Assembly: GCF_029263155.1 (NCBI RefSeq)
Contig: NZ_JAJCYB010000073.1
Span: 1-64,000, forward strand
Length of the DNA stretch: 64,000 nt
Reading direction: 5' to 3'
From: Pseudonocardia sp.
GTDB lineage: Bacteria; Actinomycetota; Actinomycetes; Mycobacteriales; Pseudonocardiaceae
In this document: positions 35,713 to 44,966 of the stretch, in pieces
Position numbering within the stretch: the stretch's first letter is position 1
Layout of the letters: each line of letters opens with the position of its first letter
Notes under the pieces: model-generated
The model's input: only the letters and a program-made list of their open reading frames with translations
What the model was told of the DNA's origin: nothing
Database searches by the model: none
Program-made: the position numbers and the translations under genes

Positions 35713-38276
35713 TCGCCGGGATCCGGGTCGCCGTCGTCGTCACCGGGGTCGGCCCGGCCCTGGCCCGGTCGATCACCGTCGTCGCCGAAGAACGAGTCGT
35801 CGAACGAGTCCTGCGGCTGTTCGGTGGCGTCGGATCCGTCGCCGTCGAAGTCACCGTCGACACCGCTCTCGCCGTCCCCGTCCCCTTCGGGTTCCTCGGT
35901 GACGGGTGGCTCGCTGGTCTCGGGGGCGTCCTCGTCCTCGTCCTCGTCGACGTACTCCGCCACCGGTCCCCGCCCGATCGGCTCGAAGTCGGGGAACCGC
36001 TCGACCGGCTCACCGTCGAGCGCGGCGTTCATGTACTGCTGCCAGATCGGTCCGGGGATCATGCTGCCGTACACCGGCCGACCCGCGGCGTTCACCAGCG
36101 GCTCGTTCCGGTCGGTGCCCAGCCAGACCGCGGTGGCCAGGGACGGTGTGTAGCCGACCATCCAGGCGTCCTTGTTCTGCCCGTCCCGACCCAGCTGCAC
36201 CGTGCCGGTCTTGCCGGCGACGGGGCGCCCGCCGTCGAGGCCGATCCCCGCGAAACCGGGGACGTCCCTCATCGCCTCGGTGACGTTGCGGGCGACCTGC
36301 GCAGGGAAGGCCTGCGTGCCCTCCGGGGCCTCGGGCGACTCGTACAGCACGCGCCCGTCGGCCGCGGTGACCCGCGAGACGAAGTAGGGCTCCCGGTGCA
36401 CACCGTCGGCGGCCAGCGTGCCGAACGCGGAGGCCATGTCGATCGGGTGGACCTCCTTGTCGCCCAGTGCGATCCCGCCGGTGGGGTCGGGGAGCAGGTC
36501 CTCGGGGATCCCCGCCCGGTGCGCGGCCTCGGCCACCGCGGCCGGCCCGACGTCGAGCCCCATCCGGTAGAAGACCGTGTTGATCGACCGGGTCATGGCG
36601 GTACGGACCGTGCACTGGCCGCAGTCGTACCCCTCGGAGTTGCGGACGACGGTGCCGGCGAGCTCCTGCCCCGAACGGCCGTCGTACATCGTGCCGAGGC
36701 CCACTCCCTCGTCACCCTGCAGCGCCGCGGCGAAGACGAACGGCTTGAACGACGAACCGGGCTGGTGCAGCGTCTGGGCGTAGTCGAGCCCGGAGCCCTG
36801 CGCGCCGCCGTAGTAGGCGACGATCCCGCCGGTACGCGGGTCGACCGACACCAGCGCGGCGCGCAACTGCTCGGGCTGCCCGTCGAGCTGGTCGGTGACC
36901 GCGGCCACCGCCTCCCGCTGGCGCGCCGGTTCCACGGTGGTCGTGACCGTCAGCCCCTCGGTCAGGAACTCCTGCTCGGTGACGATCCCGCGGTCGAGAA
37001 CCTCCTGCCGTGCCCGCTCCCAGACATAGAAGTTCGCGTCGTTCGGGATACCGGTGGTGTCCGCGGCACCCTCACCCTCGGTCGGCACCGTGGCGGGGAA
37101 GGTCTGCTCCGCCCGCTGCGCCGGGGTGAGGAAACCGGCCTGCTCCATCTGGTCCAGGACGTAGGTCCAACGGCGCTGGGAGCCCTCGAGGTCCTTCTCC
37201 GGGTCCCAGCGCGAGGGGGCCTGGATCGCCCCGGCGAGCATCGCGGCCTCCGAGACGCTGATCTCCTGCACCGGCTTGCCGAAGAAGGCCTCGCTCGCCG
37301 CCTGGATCCCGTACGCCCCGCGGCCCAGGTAGATGACGTTGAGGTAGTTCTCGAGGATCTGCTCCTTGGACTGCTCGCGGGAGATCTTCACCGCGAGGAC
37401 CACTTCCTTGTACTTGCGGAACAGCGAGAAGGCGTCGTCCTCGGTGACCACCTTGACGTACTGCTGCGTGATCGTGGAGCCGCCGCCGACGCCGCCGGTG
37501 AGCTGGTTGTAGACCGCGCGCATGATGCCGGTGATGTCGAACCCGGGGTCGGTGAAGAACGAGCGGTTCTCCGCGGCCAGCACGGCGTCGATGACGTGCT
37601 CGGGTACGTCGGGCAGCCGGACCACCACCCGGTTGACCCCGTCCGGGCGCTCGACGGCGAGGTCGCTGCCGTCGGCGTAGGTGAACGTGGCGACCTGCTG
37701 GACCGCCACCTCCTCGGGCGTGGGCACCCTGAACAGGAACCACCCGATCGCGAAGGCGAGCAGCGGTCCGAGCACCGCGAGTCCGAGCAGCACGTAGACC
37801 GCACGGCGGACCTTCGCCCAGCCGCTCAGCGGGACGGACGTCGGCGAGCCCGGTGCCCGCCCGGCGCGCGCGCCCGGAGGCGGGCGCTCGGCCAGCGCGA
37901 CCGCCCGGGTGCGGGCGACGGACTCGGTGCCCGTCTCCTCGTGGGTGAGCAGCGGCATGTCGCCGGACTGGTAGGGGCCACGGTCCTCGGGACCGGGCGG
38001 AGGGGAGGGCTGGTGTCGCTGCGGCGGCACGCGGCCACCGGGCGGCGGTGGACCGGGCCGGGGTGGACCGGGCTGTGGTGGACCAGGCTGCGGCCCCCCG
38101 TGCGGCGACGGCCGGCCCGGCAACGGGGGCCTGGGGGGCGGTGGACCGTACAGGGGAGGCATCGCGGGACCGGCACCCGGGCGCTGGGGCGGGACGGGCC
38201 GACCCGCCACGGGCCCGGGGGGCCGCGGTCGGGGGGGCCGGGCCCCGTCGAGACGGGGGTCGCGCTGGTCGCTCAC
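35709..38276 (-). CDS. ponA: Class A penicillin-binding protein (PonA1-like)
   Basis: This bifunctional peptidoglycan synthase has a Pro-rich cytosolic N-terminus (about 1-150), one transmembrane helix (about 160-183), a GT51 transglycosylase domain ([26 protein letters not shown]) and a transpeptidase domain with SSFKPF (SxxK), SINTV (SxN) and KTGT. The tail of about 90 residues is extremely Asp/Glu-rich. GTG at 38276 lies 6 nt after AGGAG; a GTG one codon earlier is possible. It is followed by the coupled GT87 gene. Confidence 0.96.
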   Translation of the reverse strand: MSDQRDPRLDGARPPRPRPPGPVAGRPVPPQRPGAGPAMPPLYGPPPPRPPLPGRPSPHGGPQPGPPQPGPPRPGPPPPGGRVPPQRHQPSPPPGPEDRGPYQSGDMPLLTHEETGTESVARTRAVALAERPPPGARAGRAPGSPTSVPLSGWAKVRRAVYVLLGLAVLGPLLAFAIGWFLFRVPTPEEVAVQQVATFTYADGSDLAVERPDGVNRVVVRLPDVPEHVIDAVLAAENRSFFTDPGFDITGIMRAVYNQLTGGVGGGSTITQQYVKVVTEDDAFSLFRKYKEVVLAVKISREQSKEQILENYLNVIYLGRGAYGIQAASEAFFGKPVQEISVSEAAMLAGAIQAPSRWDPEKDLEGSQRRWTYVLDQMEQAGFLTPAQRAEQTFPATVPTEGEGAADTTGIPNDANFYVWERARQEVLDRGIVTEQEFLTEGLTVTTTVEPARQREAVAAVTDQLDGQPEQLRAALVSVDPRTGGIVAYYGGAQGSGLDYAQTLHQPGSSFKPFVFAAALQGDEGVGLGTMYDGRSGQELAGTVVRNSEGYDCGQCTVRTAMTRSINTVFYRMGLDVGPAAVAEAAHRAGIPEDLLPDPTGGIALGDKEVHPIDMASAFGTLAADGVHREPYFVSRVTAADGRVLYESPEAPEGTQAFPAQVARNVTEAMRDVPGFAGIGLDGGRPVAGKTGTVQLGRDGQNKDAWMVGYTPSLATAVWLGTDRNEPLVNAAGRPVYGSMIPGPIWQQYMNAALDGEPVERFPDFEPIGRGPVAEYVDEDEDEDAPETSEPPVTEEPEGDGDGESGVDGDFDGDGSDATEQPQDSFDDSFFGDDGDRPGQGRADPGDDDGDPDPGE

Positions 38277-38344
38277 CACTGGCTCCTGCGGTTCGGGGGC
38301 TGGGTGCGGGTCTGGTCAGGACACGCGTGCCGGAGTGCTGGGGT

Positions 38345-38755
38345 TCACTCGGCGGCGGTCCGGCGTCGTCGTGCGGACCGGGCCCGGTCGGTGGGGCCGG
38401 CGCCCAGTACGTAGGACAGCACGAGGTGGTTCCAGCTGCACGAGCGGCACACCTCGACCACGTACACGGAGAAGTCGTCGTGCCGTTCGGCGAGCTCGTC
38501 GAGCTCGGCGGGATTGCGGGCCGAGCCCGAGGCGTGCTTCAGCGAGTCCCCGAAGATCCAGGAGACGTTCGTCAGGTGCTCCTTGCGACACACCGGGCAC
38601 GTCTGCTCGCCGGGCTGGCCGTGGAAGCGGGCGGCCCGGAGCAGGTAGGGGCCCGCATCGCACACGGAGGCCACCCCGACCCGACCGGACGCGACGTCGG
38701 CGAGCAGCGCCCGGCGCTGCAACGCGTAGTCGACCACCTGTCGCTGGGTGCGCAC
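38345..38755 (-). CDS. DUF5318 family protein (Rv0049-like)
   Basis: The 136-residue protein matches the actinobacterial DUF5318 family: QRQVVDYALQRRALLADVASGRVG, two CxxC pairs (TCPVC and VCRSC) that likely bind zinc, and WNHLVLSY. Function unknown. GTG at 38755 has TACCCT exactly 6 nt upstream, so the transcript is probably leaderless. It precedes ponA by 68 bp, as in M. tuberculosis. Confidence 0.87.
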   Translation of the reverse strand: MRTQRQVVDYALQRRALLADVASGRVGVASVCDAGPYLLRAARFHGQPGEQTCPVCRKEHLTNVSWIFGDSLKHASGSARNPAELDELAERHDDFSVYVVEVCRSCSWNHLVLSYVLGAGPTDRARSARRRRTAAE

Positions 38756-38767
38756 CCGGTCAGGGTA
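38756..38767 (-). promoter_or_regulatory. Leaderless-type -10 box of the DUF5318 gene
   Basis: TACCCT (38767-38762 on the minus strand) is followed by 6 nt and the GTG start at 38755; no ribosome binding site is present. Confidence 0.55.
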
Positions 38768-38862
38768 CGCGGCGTGCCCGACGGCGTGTCGGGAACGCCC
38801 GGTGATCGCGTCGACGGCCCCGCACCGGCCGGTGACCCCCGTCTCGATCGGTCGACGTGATG

Positions 38863-38878
38863 TATCGGTTCGATATGC
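38863..38878 (+). promoter_or_regulatory. Candidate PadR operator and -10 element
   Basis: TATCG-GTT-CGATA (38863-38875) is a small inverted repeat overlapping TATGCT (38873-38878), a plausible -10 for the padR-ino1 unit. Autorepression by the PadR protein at this site is a guess from position. Confidence 0.3.
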
Positions 38879-38912
38879 TGGGTCGCAGGGCCCGGAGCGG
38901 AGGGAGTCGACG

Positions 38913-39491
38913 ATGCTGGAGCTGGCGATCCTCGGGCTCCTCCACGAGGCACCCGTCCACGGCTACGAGCTGCGCAAGCAGCTCGGCGTCCGGCTCGGAG
39001 GCTTCCGGCTGTTCTCCTACGGCTCGCTCTACCCGGCGCTGCGCAGGCTCACCCGCGCCGGCCTCATCGTCGAGGACGCCGAGCCGCAGCCGGAGTCCGG
39101 CACGTGGTCCCGGCGGGCGAAGCGGGTGTACCGCATCACCGCAGAGGGCAAGGAGCGGTTCGCGGAGATGCTCGCCGACTCCGGTCCGCATGCCTTCGAC
39201 GACGAGGGCTTCGGTGTGCACCTGGCGTTCTTCTCCCGCACACCCGCCGAGACCAGGATGCGGATCCTGGAGGGCCGACGGCGGGCGGTGGAGGAACGCA
39301 GGGAGGGTCTGCGGGCCGCGCTCTCCCGGGCGAGCGAGCAGATCGACCGGTACACCGCCCAGCTGCATCAGCTGGGCCTCGACGGGTGTGAGCGCGAGGT
39401 CCGATGGCTGAACGAACTGATCGAGAGCGAACGGGCCGAGCTTCGCGACGCCCCCGGAACCAGCAGTGCCCCCAGGGACAACAGTGAATGA
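38913..39491 (+). CDS. PadR family transcriptional regulator (Rv0047c-like)
   Basis: The 192-residue regulator has the PadR winged helix ([25 protein letters not shown]...[22 protein letters not shown]) and a C-terminal coiled-coil dimerisation region ([33 protein letters not shown]). ATG at 38913 follows GGAGGGA by 8 nt. It lies 13 bp upstream of ino1 on the same strand, an order kept in mycobacteria, so it may control inositol synthesis; the ligand is unknown. Confidence 0.92.
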   Translation: MLELAILGLLHEAPVHGYELRKQLGVRLGGFRLFSYGSLYPALRRLTRAGLIVEDAEPQPESGTWSRRAKRVYRITAEGKERFAEMLADSGPHAFDDEGFGVHLAFFSRTPAETRMRILEGRRRAVEERREGLRAALSRASEQIDRYTAQLHQLGLDGCEREVRWLNELIESERAELRDAPGTSSAPRDNSE

Positions 39492-39504
39492 AAGGGAGCC
39501 GGCC

Positions 39505-40584
39505 ATGAGTCAGGTTCGTGTGGCCATCGTGGGCGTCGGCAACTGTGCGGCGTCGCTCGTCCAGGGCGTGCAGTACTACGCGGATGCCGACCCCGCCCAG
39601 CGGGTCCCCGGTCTGATGCACGTCGACTTCGGCGGGTACCACGTCCGCGACGTCGAGTTCGTCGCCGCGTTCGACGTCGACGCCAAGAAGGTCGGCCGCG
39701 ACCTGTCCGAGGCCATCAGCGCCAGCGAGAACAACACCATCAAGATCGCTGACGTGCCGCCGCTCAACGTACCGGTGCAGCGCGGCCACACGCTCGACGG
39801 TCTCGGTCGCTTCTACCGCGAGACGATCACCGAGTCCGACGAGCCCGCCGTCGACGTCGTCGCGGCGCTGCGCGAGGCCCGCGTCGACGTGCTCGTCTCC
39901 TACCTCCCCGTCGGCAGCGAGGACGCGGACCGGTTCTACGCCCAGTGCGCGATCGACGCGGGCGTGGCGTTCGTCAACGCGCTGCCGGTGTTCATCGCCT
40001 CCGATCCGGTGTGGGCCGAGAAGTTCCGCGCCGCGGGCGTGCCGATCGTCGGCGACGACATCAAGAGCCAGGTCGGCGCCACCATCACCCACCGGGTGCT
40101 GGCGAAGCTGTTCGAGGACCGCGGGGTGCAGCTCGACCGCACCATGCAGCTCAACGTGGGCGGGAACATGGACTTCCTGAACATGAAGGAGCTGGAGCGG
40201 CTGGAGAGCAAGAAGGTCTCCAAGACGCAGTCGGTCACATCGCAGGTCGACCGCGACATGGGCCGCGACAACGTCCACATCGGACCGTCCGACTACGTGG
40301 CGTGGCTCGACGACCGCAAGTGGGCCTACGTCCGCCTCGAGGGCCGCGCGTTCGGCGACGTGCCGCTGAGCCTGGAGTACAAGCTCGAGGTCTGGGACTC
40401 CCCCAACTCCGCGGGCATCATCATCGACGCCGTGCGGGCCGCGAAGATCGCGCTCGACCGGGGTGTGGGCGGCCCGATCCGCTCGGCCAGCAGCTACTTC
40501 ATGAAGTCCCCGCCCGAGCAGTTCGGCGACGACGTCGCCCGTGACGCGGTGGAGGCCTTCATCCGCGGCGACCGCGACGACTGA
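39505..40584 (+). CDS. ino1: Inositol-3-phosphate synthase
   Basis: Ino1 converts glucose 6-phosphate to inositol 3-phosphate using NAD, the first step toward phosphatidylinositol and mycothiol. The 359-residue protein has the Rossmann start [20 protein letters not shown], the [16 protein letters not shown] active-site region, [12 protein letters not shown] and the C-terminal [14 protein letters not shown] at 39505 follows GGGAG by 8 nt. It is probably co-transcribed with padR and ends before a large hairpin and repeat array. Confidence 0.96.
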   Translation: MSQVRVAIVGVGNCAASLVQGVQYYADADPAQRVPGLMHVDFGGYHVRDVEFVAAFDVDAKKVGRDLSEAISASENNTIKIADVPPLNVPVQRGHTLDGLGRFYRETITESDEPAVDVVAALREARVDVLVSYLPVGSEDADRFYAQCAIDAGVAFVNALPVFIASDPVWAEKFRAAGVPIVGDDIKSQVGATITHRVLAKLFEDRGVQLDRTMQLNVGGNMDFLNMKELERLESKKVSKTQSVTSQVDRDMGRDNVHIGPSDYVAWLDDRKWAYVRLEGRAFGDVPLSLEYKLEVWDSPNSAGIIIDAVRAAKIALDRGVGGPIRSASSYFMKSPPEQFGDDVARDAVEAFIRGDRDD

Positions 40585-40895
40585 TCGGGCCCGGTCGCAC
40601 GGAGACCGCGACACAGCCGCACGCATACCCCGACTCGCGCGCACCCACCCGCGAGTCGGGGCCTGCGTGCGCGCGAGTCGGGGCCTGCGTGCGCGCGAGT
40701 CGGGGCCTGCGTGCGCGCGAGTCGGGGCCTGCGTGCGCGCGAGTCGGGCCCCCGGCGCGGCGCACGTCCCGGTGAAGCCCGTCACGGCTGCTCGTCGGCG
40801 GGACCGGGCTGGCCCTAGCCTGTGCTCGCGCCGCCGACGAGGGCGGGCCGATGTCCGGTACCCCTGCGGGGACTGGAACGGGTGAAGGAGTGGGC
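40585..40895. other. 311-bp gene-free region after ino1
   Basis: The first half is filled by a hairpin and 22-bp tandem repeats (40628-40750). The rest precedes the DUF2520 gene and holds TAGCCT at 40815-40820, a possible -10 giving a leader of about 75 nt. No gene is supported. Confidence 0.55.
40628..40750 (+). repeat. Hairpin plus 4.5 tandem copies of a 22-bp repeat after ino1
   Basis: A 12-bp perfect stem (CCCCGACTCGCG 40628-40639 with CGCGAGTCGGGG 40650-40661) opens the array. Four exact 22-bp units, each GCGAGTCGGGG followed by CCTGCGTGCGC, run at 40651-40672, 40673-40694, 40695-40716 and 40717-40738, with a partial fifth unit after. The hairpin probably terminates ino1; the other copies may be expansion. 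The same unit recurs near 49.7 and 52.1 kb. Confidence 0.9.
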
Positions 40896-41789
40896 ATGCC
40901 AGCCGGCCGTCCTGCGCGGCTCGCCGTCGGAGTGGTCTCCGCCGGGCGGGTGGGCGCCGTGCTGGGCGCGGCGCTGACCAGGGTGGGCCACCAGGTCGTC
41001 GCCACCTCCGGGGTGTCGCGGGAATCGGTGAACCGGGCCGAGGCACTGCTGCCCGGCGTACCGCTCAAATCCCCCGACGACGTCGTCGCCGGGGCCGATC
41101 TCGCCCTGCTCGCGGTCCCTGACGACGTGCTGCCCGGTCTGGTCCGCGGCCTCGCCGCGGCCGGGTGCTTCCGGCCCGGCCAGATCGTCGTGCACACCTC
41201 CGGTGCGCACGGGACCGGCGTGCTCGCGGCCGCCGTCGAGCACGGGGTGCTGCCGCTGGCCCTGCACCCCGTGCTGACCTTCGCCGGACGATCCGAGGAC
41301 GTCGCCCGCCTGGCCGGGGCGAGCGTCGGGGTGACCGCCACGGACGGCGACGAGGTCGGTTGGAGCGTCGGCGAGGCACTCGTCGTGGAGCTCGGCGCGG
41401 AGCCGGTGCGGGTGCCCGAGGAGGTCCGCCCGCTCTACCACGCCGCGCTGGCCCACGGCGCGAACCACCTGGTCACGCTCGTGCGCGACTGCGCCGACCT
41501 GCTCGACCGCGCCGGCATTCGCCCCGCCGAGCGGCTCATCGCCCCGCTGCTCTCGGCCGCGCTGGACAACGCCCTGCGCCTCGGTGACCGCGCGCTCACC
41601 GGCCCGGTGGCCCGCGGCGACACCGGCACCGTGCGCACCCACCTGCGCGAGCTCGACACCGCCGATCCCGGTCTCGCGCGGACCTACCGCGCCCTGGCCG
41701 CCCGCACGGCGCACCGCGCACGGTCCGCCGGGCTGCTCCCCGACCACGCCGCGCAGGACGTCCTGCGCATCCTGACGGAGGACCCGTGA
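40896..41789 (+). CDS. Rossmann-fold DUF2520 protein of the pantothenate operon (Rv3603c-like)
   Basis: The 297-residue protein has an N-terminal NAD(P)-binding domain ([24 protein letters not shown], about 10-33; [13 protein letters not shown]) and a C-terminal helical DUF2520 domain (HPVLTFAG..., [13 protein letters not shown]). The family is linked to panC-panD in actinobacteria and may be a ketopantoate-type reductase or a regulator; the reaction is unproven. GAAGGAG lies 5 nt before ATG 40896. The stop overlaps panC by 4 bp. Confidence 0.9.
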   Translation: MPAGRPARLAVGVVSAGRVGAVLGAALTRVGHQVVATSGVSRESVNRAEALLPGVPLKSPDDVVAGADLALLAVPDDVLPGLVRGLAAAGCFRPGQIVVHTSGAHGTGVLAAAVEHGVLPLALHPVLTFAGRSEDVARLAGASVGVTATDGDEVGWSVGEALVVELGAEPVRVPEEVRPLYHAALAHGANHLVTLVRDCADLLDRAGIRPAERLIAPLLSAALDNALRLGDRALTGPVARGDTGTVRTHLRELDTADPGLARTYRALAARTAHRARSAGLLPDHAAQDVLRILTEDP

Positions 41790-42649
41790 CGACCCGCTAC
41801 GCCCCGGGACGGCTGACCGTGCACCGCTCGCCCGCGGACGTTCACGCTGTCACCCGCACGCTGCGCGGGGCCGGTCGCCGGATCGTGTTGGTTCCCACGA
41901 TGGGCGCGCTGCACGAGGGCCACCGGGAGCTGATCCGACACGCGCGGCTGGCCAAGGGTGCGGCGGTCACCGTCGTCTCGATCTTCGTGAACCCGCTGCA
42001 GTTCGGCGCGGGCGAGGACCTGGAGCGCTACCCGCGTCCGCTGGAGGCCGACCTGGACCTCTGCCGGGCCGAGGGCGTCGAACTGGTCCTCAACCCCGGC
42101 GTCGAGGACATGTACCCCTCGGGCGCCGACACCACCGTCGCTCCCGGGCCGCTGGGCGCGGAGCTGGAGGGAGCGGTCCGGCCCGGCCACTTCGCGGGCG
42201 TGCTGACCGTCGTCGCGAAGCTGTTCCACGCGGTCACCCCGGACGTCGCGTACTTCGGCGAGAAGGACTACCAGCAGCTCGTCCTGATCAGGAAGATGGC
42301 CCGCGACCTGGACTTCCCGGTCGACGTCGTCGGCGTCCCCACCGTCCGCGAGCCCGACGGCCTGGCCCTGTCCAGCCGCAACGCCTACCTCTCCGCCGAG
42401 GACCGCCCCCGGGCCGCCGTCCTGCAGAAGGCGCTGCGGGCGGGCTCGTCGGTGTCGGCCCACGGTCCCGAAGTGGTGCTCGACGCCGCGCGTGCGGTGC
42501 TCGCGCTGGAGCCCGCGCTGGAGGTCGACTACCTGGAGCTGCGCGACCCCGACCTGCGGCCCGACCCGCAGGCGGGCCCGGCGCGGCTGCTCGTCGCGGC
42601 CCGCCTGGGCCGTACCCGCCTGATCGACAACATCGCCGTCCGGCTGTAG
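41786..42649 (+). CDS. panC: Pantothenate synthetase
   Basis: PanC joins pantoate and beta-alanine with ATP. The 287-residue enzyme has [15 protein letters not shown] (HxGH), [29 protein letters not shown] and [20 protein letters not shown] at 41786 overlaps the previous stop (GTGA). panC, panD and coaX here form three steps of CoA synthesis in one operon. Confidence 0.97.
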   Translation: MTTRYAPGRLTVHRSPADVHAVTRTLRGAGRRIVLVPTMGALHEGHRELIRHARLAKGAAVTVVSIFVNPLQFGAGEDLERYPRPLEADLDLCRAEGVELVLNPGVEDMYPSGADTTVAPGPLGAELEGAVRPGHFAGVLTVVAKLFHAVTPDVAYFGEKDYQQLVLIRKMARDLDFPVDVVGVPTVREPDGLALSSRNAYLSAEDRPRAAVLQKALRAGSSVSAHGPEVVLDAARAVLALEPALEVDYLELRDPDLRPDPQAGPARLLVAARLGRTRLIDNIAVRL

Positions 42650-42660
42650 GAGGAACCACG

Positions 42661-43068
42661 ATGCTCCGCACGATGATGACGTCCAAGATCCACCGTGCGA
42701 CCGTGACGCAGGCCGACCTGCACTACGTCGGCTCGGTCACCGTCGACCGCGACCTGATGGACGCCGCCGACCTGCGCGAGGGCGAGCAGGTGGCGATCGT
42801 CGACGTCACCAACGGGGCCCGGCTGGAGACCTACGTGATCCCCGGCGCGCGCGGCAGCGGCGTCATCGGCATCAACGGGGCCGCCGCCCATCTCGTACAC
42901 CCCGGCGACCTGGTCATCCTCATCGCCTACGGACAGCTCGACGAGGCCGAGGTCGCCGCGTACGCACCCCGGGTGGTGTTCGTCGACGACGCCAACCGGA
43001 TCGTCGATCTCGGGTCCGACCCGGCCCACGCGCCGGCGGGCTCCGGGCTGCTGTCCGGGGCGGCGTAG
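42661..43068 (+). CDS. panD: Aspartate 1-decarboxylase proenzyme
   Basis: PanD makes beta-alanine from aspartate with a self-made pyruvoyl group. The 135-residue proenzyme has the Gly-Ser cleavage site in HYVGSVTVD (about residues 22-30) and [27 protein letters not shown] strong AGGAGG precedes the ATG by 7 nt. It lies between panC and coaX. Confidence 0.97.
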   Translation: MLRTMMTSKIHRATVTQADLHYVGSVTVDRDLMDAADLREGEQVAIVDVTNGARLETYVIPGARGSGVIGINGAAAHLVHPGDLVILIAYGQLDEAEVAAYAPRVVFVDDANRIVDLGSDPAHAPAGSGLLSGAA

Positions 43069-43073
43069 CCGCG

Positions 43074-43916
43074 GTGCTGCTCTGCGTCGACGTCGGCAAC
43101 ACCCAGATCGCGCTGGGCCTCTACCCCGACGCGCCCGTCGAGGAACACCCCGCGCTGGTGCGCGACTGGCGGATGCGCACCGACCCGCGGATGACCGCCG
43201 ACGAGCTGGAGGTGGCGGTGGGCGGGCTGCTCGGCCGGTACGCGGGTGAGGTCACGGGCGTGGCGGCGCTGTCGACCGTGCCCAGCCTGCTGCGCGAGAT
43301 GCGGCTGCTGATCTCCCGGCGCGGCGACCCGGCCGTCGTCGTCGGCCCCGGGGTGCGCACGGGCGTGCCGCTGCTCGTCGACAACCCGCGCGAGGTCGGC
43401 GCGGACCGCGTCATGAACACCCTCGCCGCCCACCACCTGTTCGGCACGGCGTGCGTGGTCGTCGACTTCGGGACCTCCACCAACATCGACGTCGTCTCCG
43501 CGAAGGGCGAGTTCCTGGGCGGGGCGCTGGCGCCGGGCATCGAGATCTCCATGGACGCGCTGGCCCAGCGGGCCGCCGCCCTGCGCTCCGTCGAGCTGGC
43601 GGCGCCTCGTTCGGTGATCGGCAAGAACACGGTGGAGTGCCTGCAGTCCGGAGTGCTCTACGGGTTCGCCGGTCAGGTCGACGGACTGGTGCGCCGGATT
43701 CTGGCCGAGCTGGGACCCAAGGCCGGACCGGTCACGGTGCTGGGCACCGGCGGCCTCGCCCCCCTGATGACCGGGGTGTCGGACACGATCACCTCCTACG
43801 TGCCGGACCTGACGCTGATCGGCCTGCGCCTGACCTACCTGCGCAACGCCCGCAGCACCGTCGTCACCAGCGGGAGCGTGAAGGCGCCCGAGGTCTCCGA
43901 GCGGCTCGCGAGGTAG
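43074..43916 (+). CDS. coaX: Type III pantothenate kinase
   Basis: CoaX phosphorylates pantothenate, the first committed step to CoA. The 280-residue protein has the ASKHA-fold motifs CVDVGNTQIALGL (phosphate 1), NPREVGADRVMN, VVDFGTSTNIDVVS and LGGALAPGIEIS. GTG at 43074 follows panD by 5 bp. Its last 82 bp overlap the convergent methyltransferase gene. Confidence 0.96.
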   Translation: MLLCVDVGNTQIALGLYPDAPVEEHPALVRDWRMRTDPRMTADELEVAVGGLLGRYAGEVTGVAALSTVPSLLREMRLLISRRGDPAVVVGPGVRTGVPLLVDNPREVGADRVMNTLAAHHLFGTACVVVDFGTSTNIDVVSAKGEFLGGALAPGIEISMDALAQRAAALRSVELAAPRSVIGKNTVECLQSGVLYGFAGQVDGLVRRILAELGPKAGPVTVLGTGGLAPLMTGVSDTITSYVPDLTLIGLRLTYLRNARSTVVTSGSVKAPEVSERLAR

Positions 43917-44587
43917 GCCCGGAGGCGGCGCTCGAACGCGGCGCGCTCAGCGGGTCGCGCGGCGAGCATCCAGGAGAACGTCCCGACCCGGGCGACCGTG
44001 GAGTCGATGTCGGTCCGGTGCGGGTTCGCGAAACGTCGCTGCTCGACCGGGCCGAGCACCTCGTGCGACGGCGGGGTCAGACCGTGGTCGTGTCCGCCCT
44101 CTCGGGCGGAGAGGACGTCGAAGTCGAGGAACTCGTTCATCAGTCGGGCGTCGGGGTCCTCGTCGTTGCGCACGACCGCCAGCACCCCGCCCGGACGCAG
44201 CACCCGAACGATCTCCGCCTCCGCTCGCCCGGTGTCGAACCAGTGCCACGCCTGGCCGACCAGCACGGCGTCGACCGAGGCGTCCGGCAGCGGGATGGCT
44301 TCGGCCCGCCCCTCCACCGCCCGGACGGTCGGGTGCCGGGCGCGCAGCTCCGCGAGCATCGCCCGGTCCGGGTCCACGGCGGTGACGGACCCGCCGCGCC
44401 GCGTCAGCAGGGCTGCCGTGAGCTTCCCGGTGCCGGCGGCGAGATCGAGCAGCTGGGGTGCCGCGCGGCCGGTCAGCGGTTCCAGCGCCCAGGCCACGGC
44501 CGCGAGCGGGTAGCCGGGCCGGTGCGCGGCGTACGCGGCGGCGACCGAGCCGAAGCTCAGGGACCGGCGGGAGCGTTCGTCGTCCAC
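43835..44587 (-). CDS. Class I SAM-dependent methyltransferase
   Basis: The 250-residue protein has motif [26 protein letters not shown], the Asp-containing [16 protein letters not shown] and [11 protein letters not shown], typical of the UbiE/BioC-like methyltransferase group (Methyltransf_11). Substrate unknown. GTG at 44587 gives the family start ([19 protein letters not shown]); the ribosome site is weak. The 3' end overlaps coaX by 82 bp on the opposite strand. Confidence 0.87.
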   Translation of the reverse strand: MDDERSRRSLSFGSVAAAYAAHRPGYPLAAVAWALEPLTGRAAPQLLDLAAGTGKLTAALLTRRGGSVTAVDPDRAMLAELRARHPTVRAVEGRAEAIPLPDASVDAVLVGQAWHWFDTGRAEAEIVRVLRPGGVLAVVRNDEDPDARLMNEFLDFDVLSAREGGHDHGLTPPSHEVLGPVEQRRFANPHRTDIDSTVARVGTFSWMLAARPAERAAFERRLRAYLASRSETSGAFTLPLVTTVLRALRR

Positions 44588-44633
44588 CCCCGACCGTACG
44601 GGTGGCGAAACGCGCGTTCGCCGACGCACCGCG

Positions 44634-44682
44634 CCGGCGATGTGGCCACCGGCGCGGCCGCCGCACCGGCGATGTGGCCACC
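44634..44682 (+). repeat. Direct repeat, 17-bp unit with 32-bp period
   Basis: CCGGCGATGTGGCCACC occurs at 44634-44650 and 44666-44682, with a degenerate CCACCGGCG continuation beyond. It lies between the methyltransferase start and the larger tandem array. Confidence 0.75.
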
Positions 44683-44734
44683 CACCGGCGCCACCGGCGT
44701 CTCGACACCGGCGCCCCGTGTGCACGTTCCGTCG

Positions 44735-44900
44735 CCACCCGGCCCGCGGCGCCCCACCCGGCCCGCGGCGCCCGCCCTGCCTGCGGCAGGCCACCCGGCC
44801 CGCGGCGCCCCACCCGGCCCGCGGCGCCCGCCCTGCCTGCGGCAGGCCACCCGGCCCGCGGCGCCCCACCCGGCCTGCGGCACGCCACCCGGCCTGCGCT
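44735..44900 (+). repeat. 56-bp tandem repeat (two exact copies plus a degenerate third) upstream of lysS
   Basis: Each unit is two 19-bp elements (CCACCCGGCCCGCGGCGCC) and an 18-bp element (CGCCCTGCCTGCGGCAGG) that can fold as CCTGCC-TGC-GGCAGG. Copies lie at 44735-44790 and 44791-44846, followed by a partial copy with base changes to about 44900. The array ends about 55 bp before the lysS promoter. Confidence 0.9.
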
Positions 44901-44954
44901 GCGCCGCCGGTCCGCGCGGCCCGGGGCACCGCGAAACCGGCATGCGGGCCTCAC

Positions 44955-44966
44955 TACCCTCGGTGT
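44955..44966 (+). promoter_or_regulatory. Leaderless-type -10 box of lysS
   Basis: TACCCT (44955-44960) is followed by 6 nt and the GTG start at 44967, with no ribosome binding site. This supports the chosen start and places transcription initiation at the start codon. Confidence 0.6.

Larger units (their letters stand above)
44588..44966. other. 379-bp repeat-rich region between the methyltransferase gene and lysS
   Basis: No gene is supported. It contains two copies of CCGGCGATGTGGCCACC 32 bp apart (44634-44650, 44666-44682), a 56-bp tandem repeat array (44735-44900) and the lysS -10 box. Long open frames crossing it encode only low-complexity Pro/Ala/Arg sequence and end in unrelated neighbours. 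Confidence 0.65.

Noticed and set aside
35667..38414. Long frame antisense to ponA
   Set aside because: Low-complexity shadow frame; ponA on the minus strand has all catalytic motifs.
40651..40750. Possible CRISPR array at the 22-bp repeats
   Set aside because: Units are directly adjacent with no variable spacers, and no cas genes are present.
44635..44966. N-terminal extension of LysS reading through the repeat array
   Set aside because: The extension would be Pro/Ala/Arg repeat unlike any LysRS, and the leaderless -10 box marks GTG 44967.
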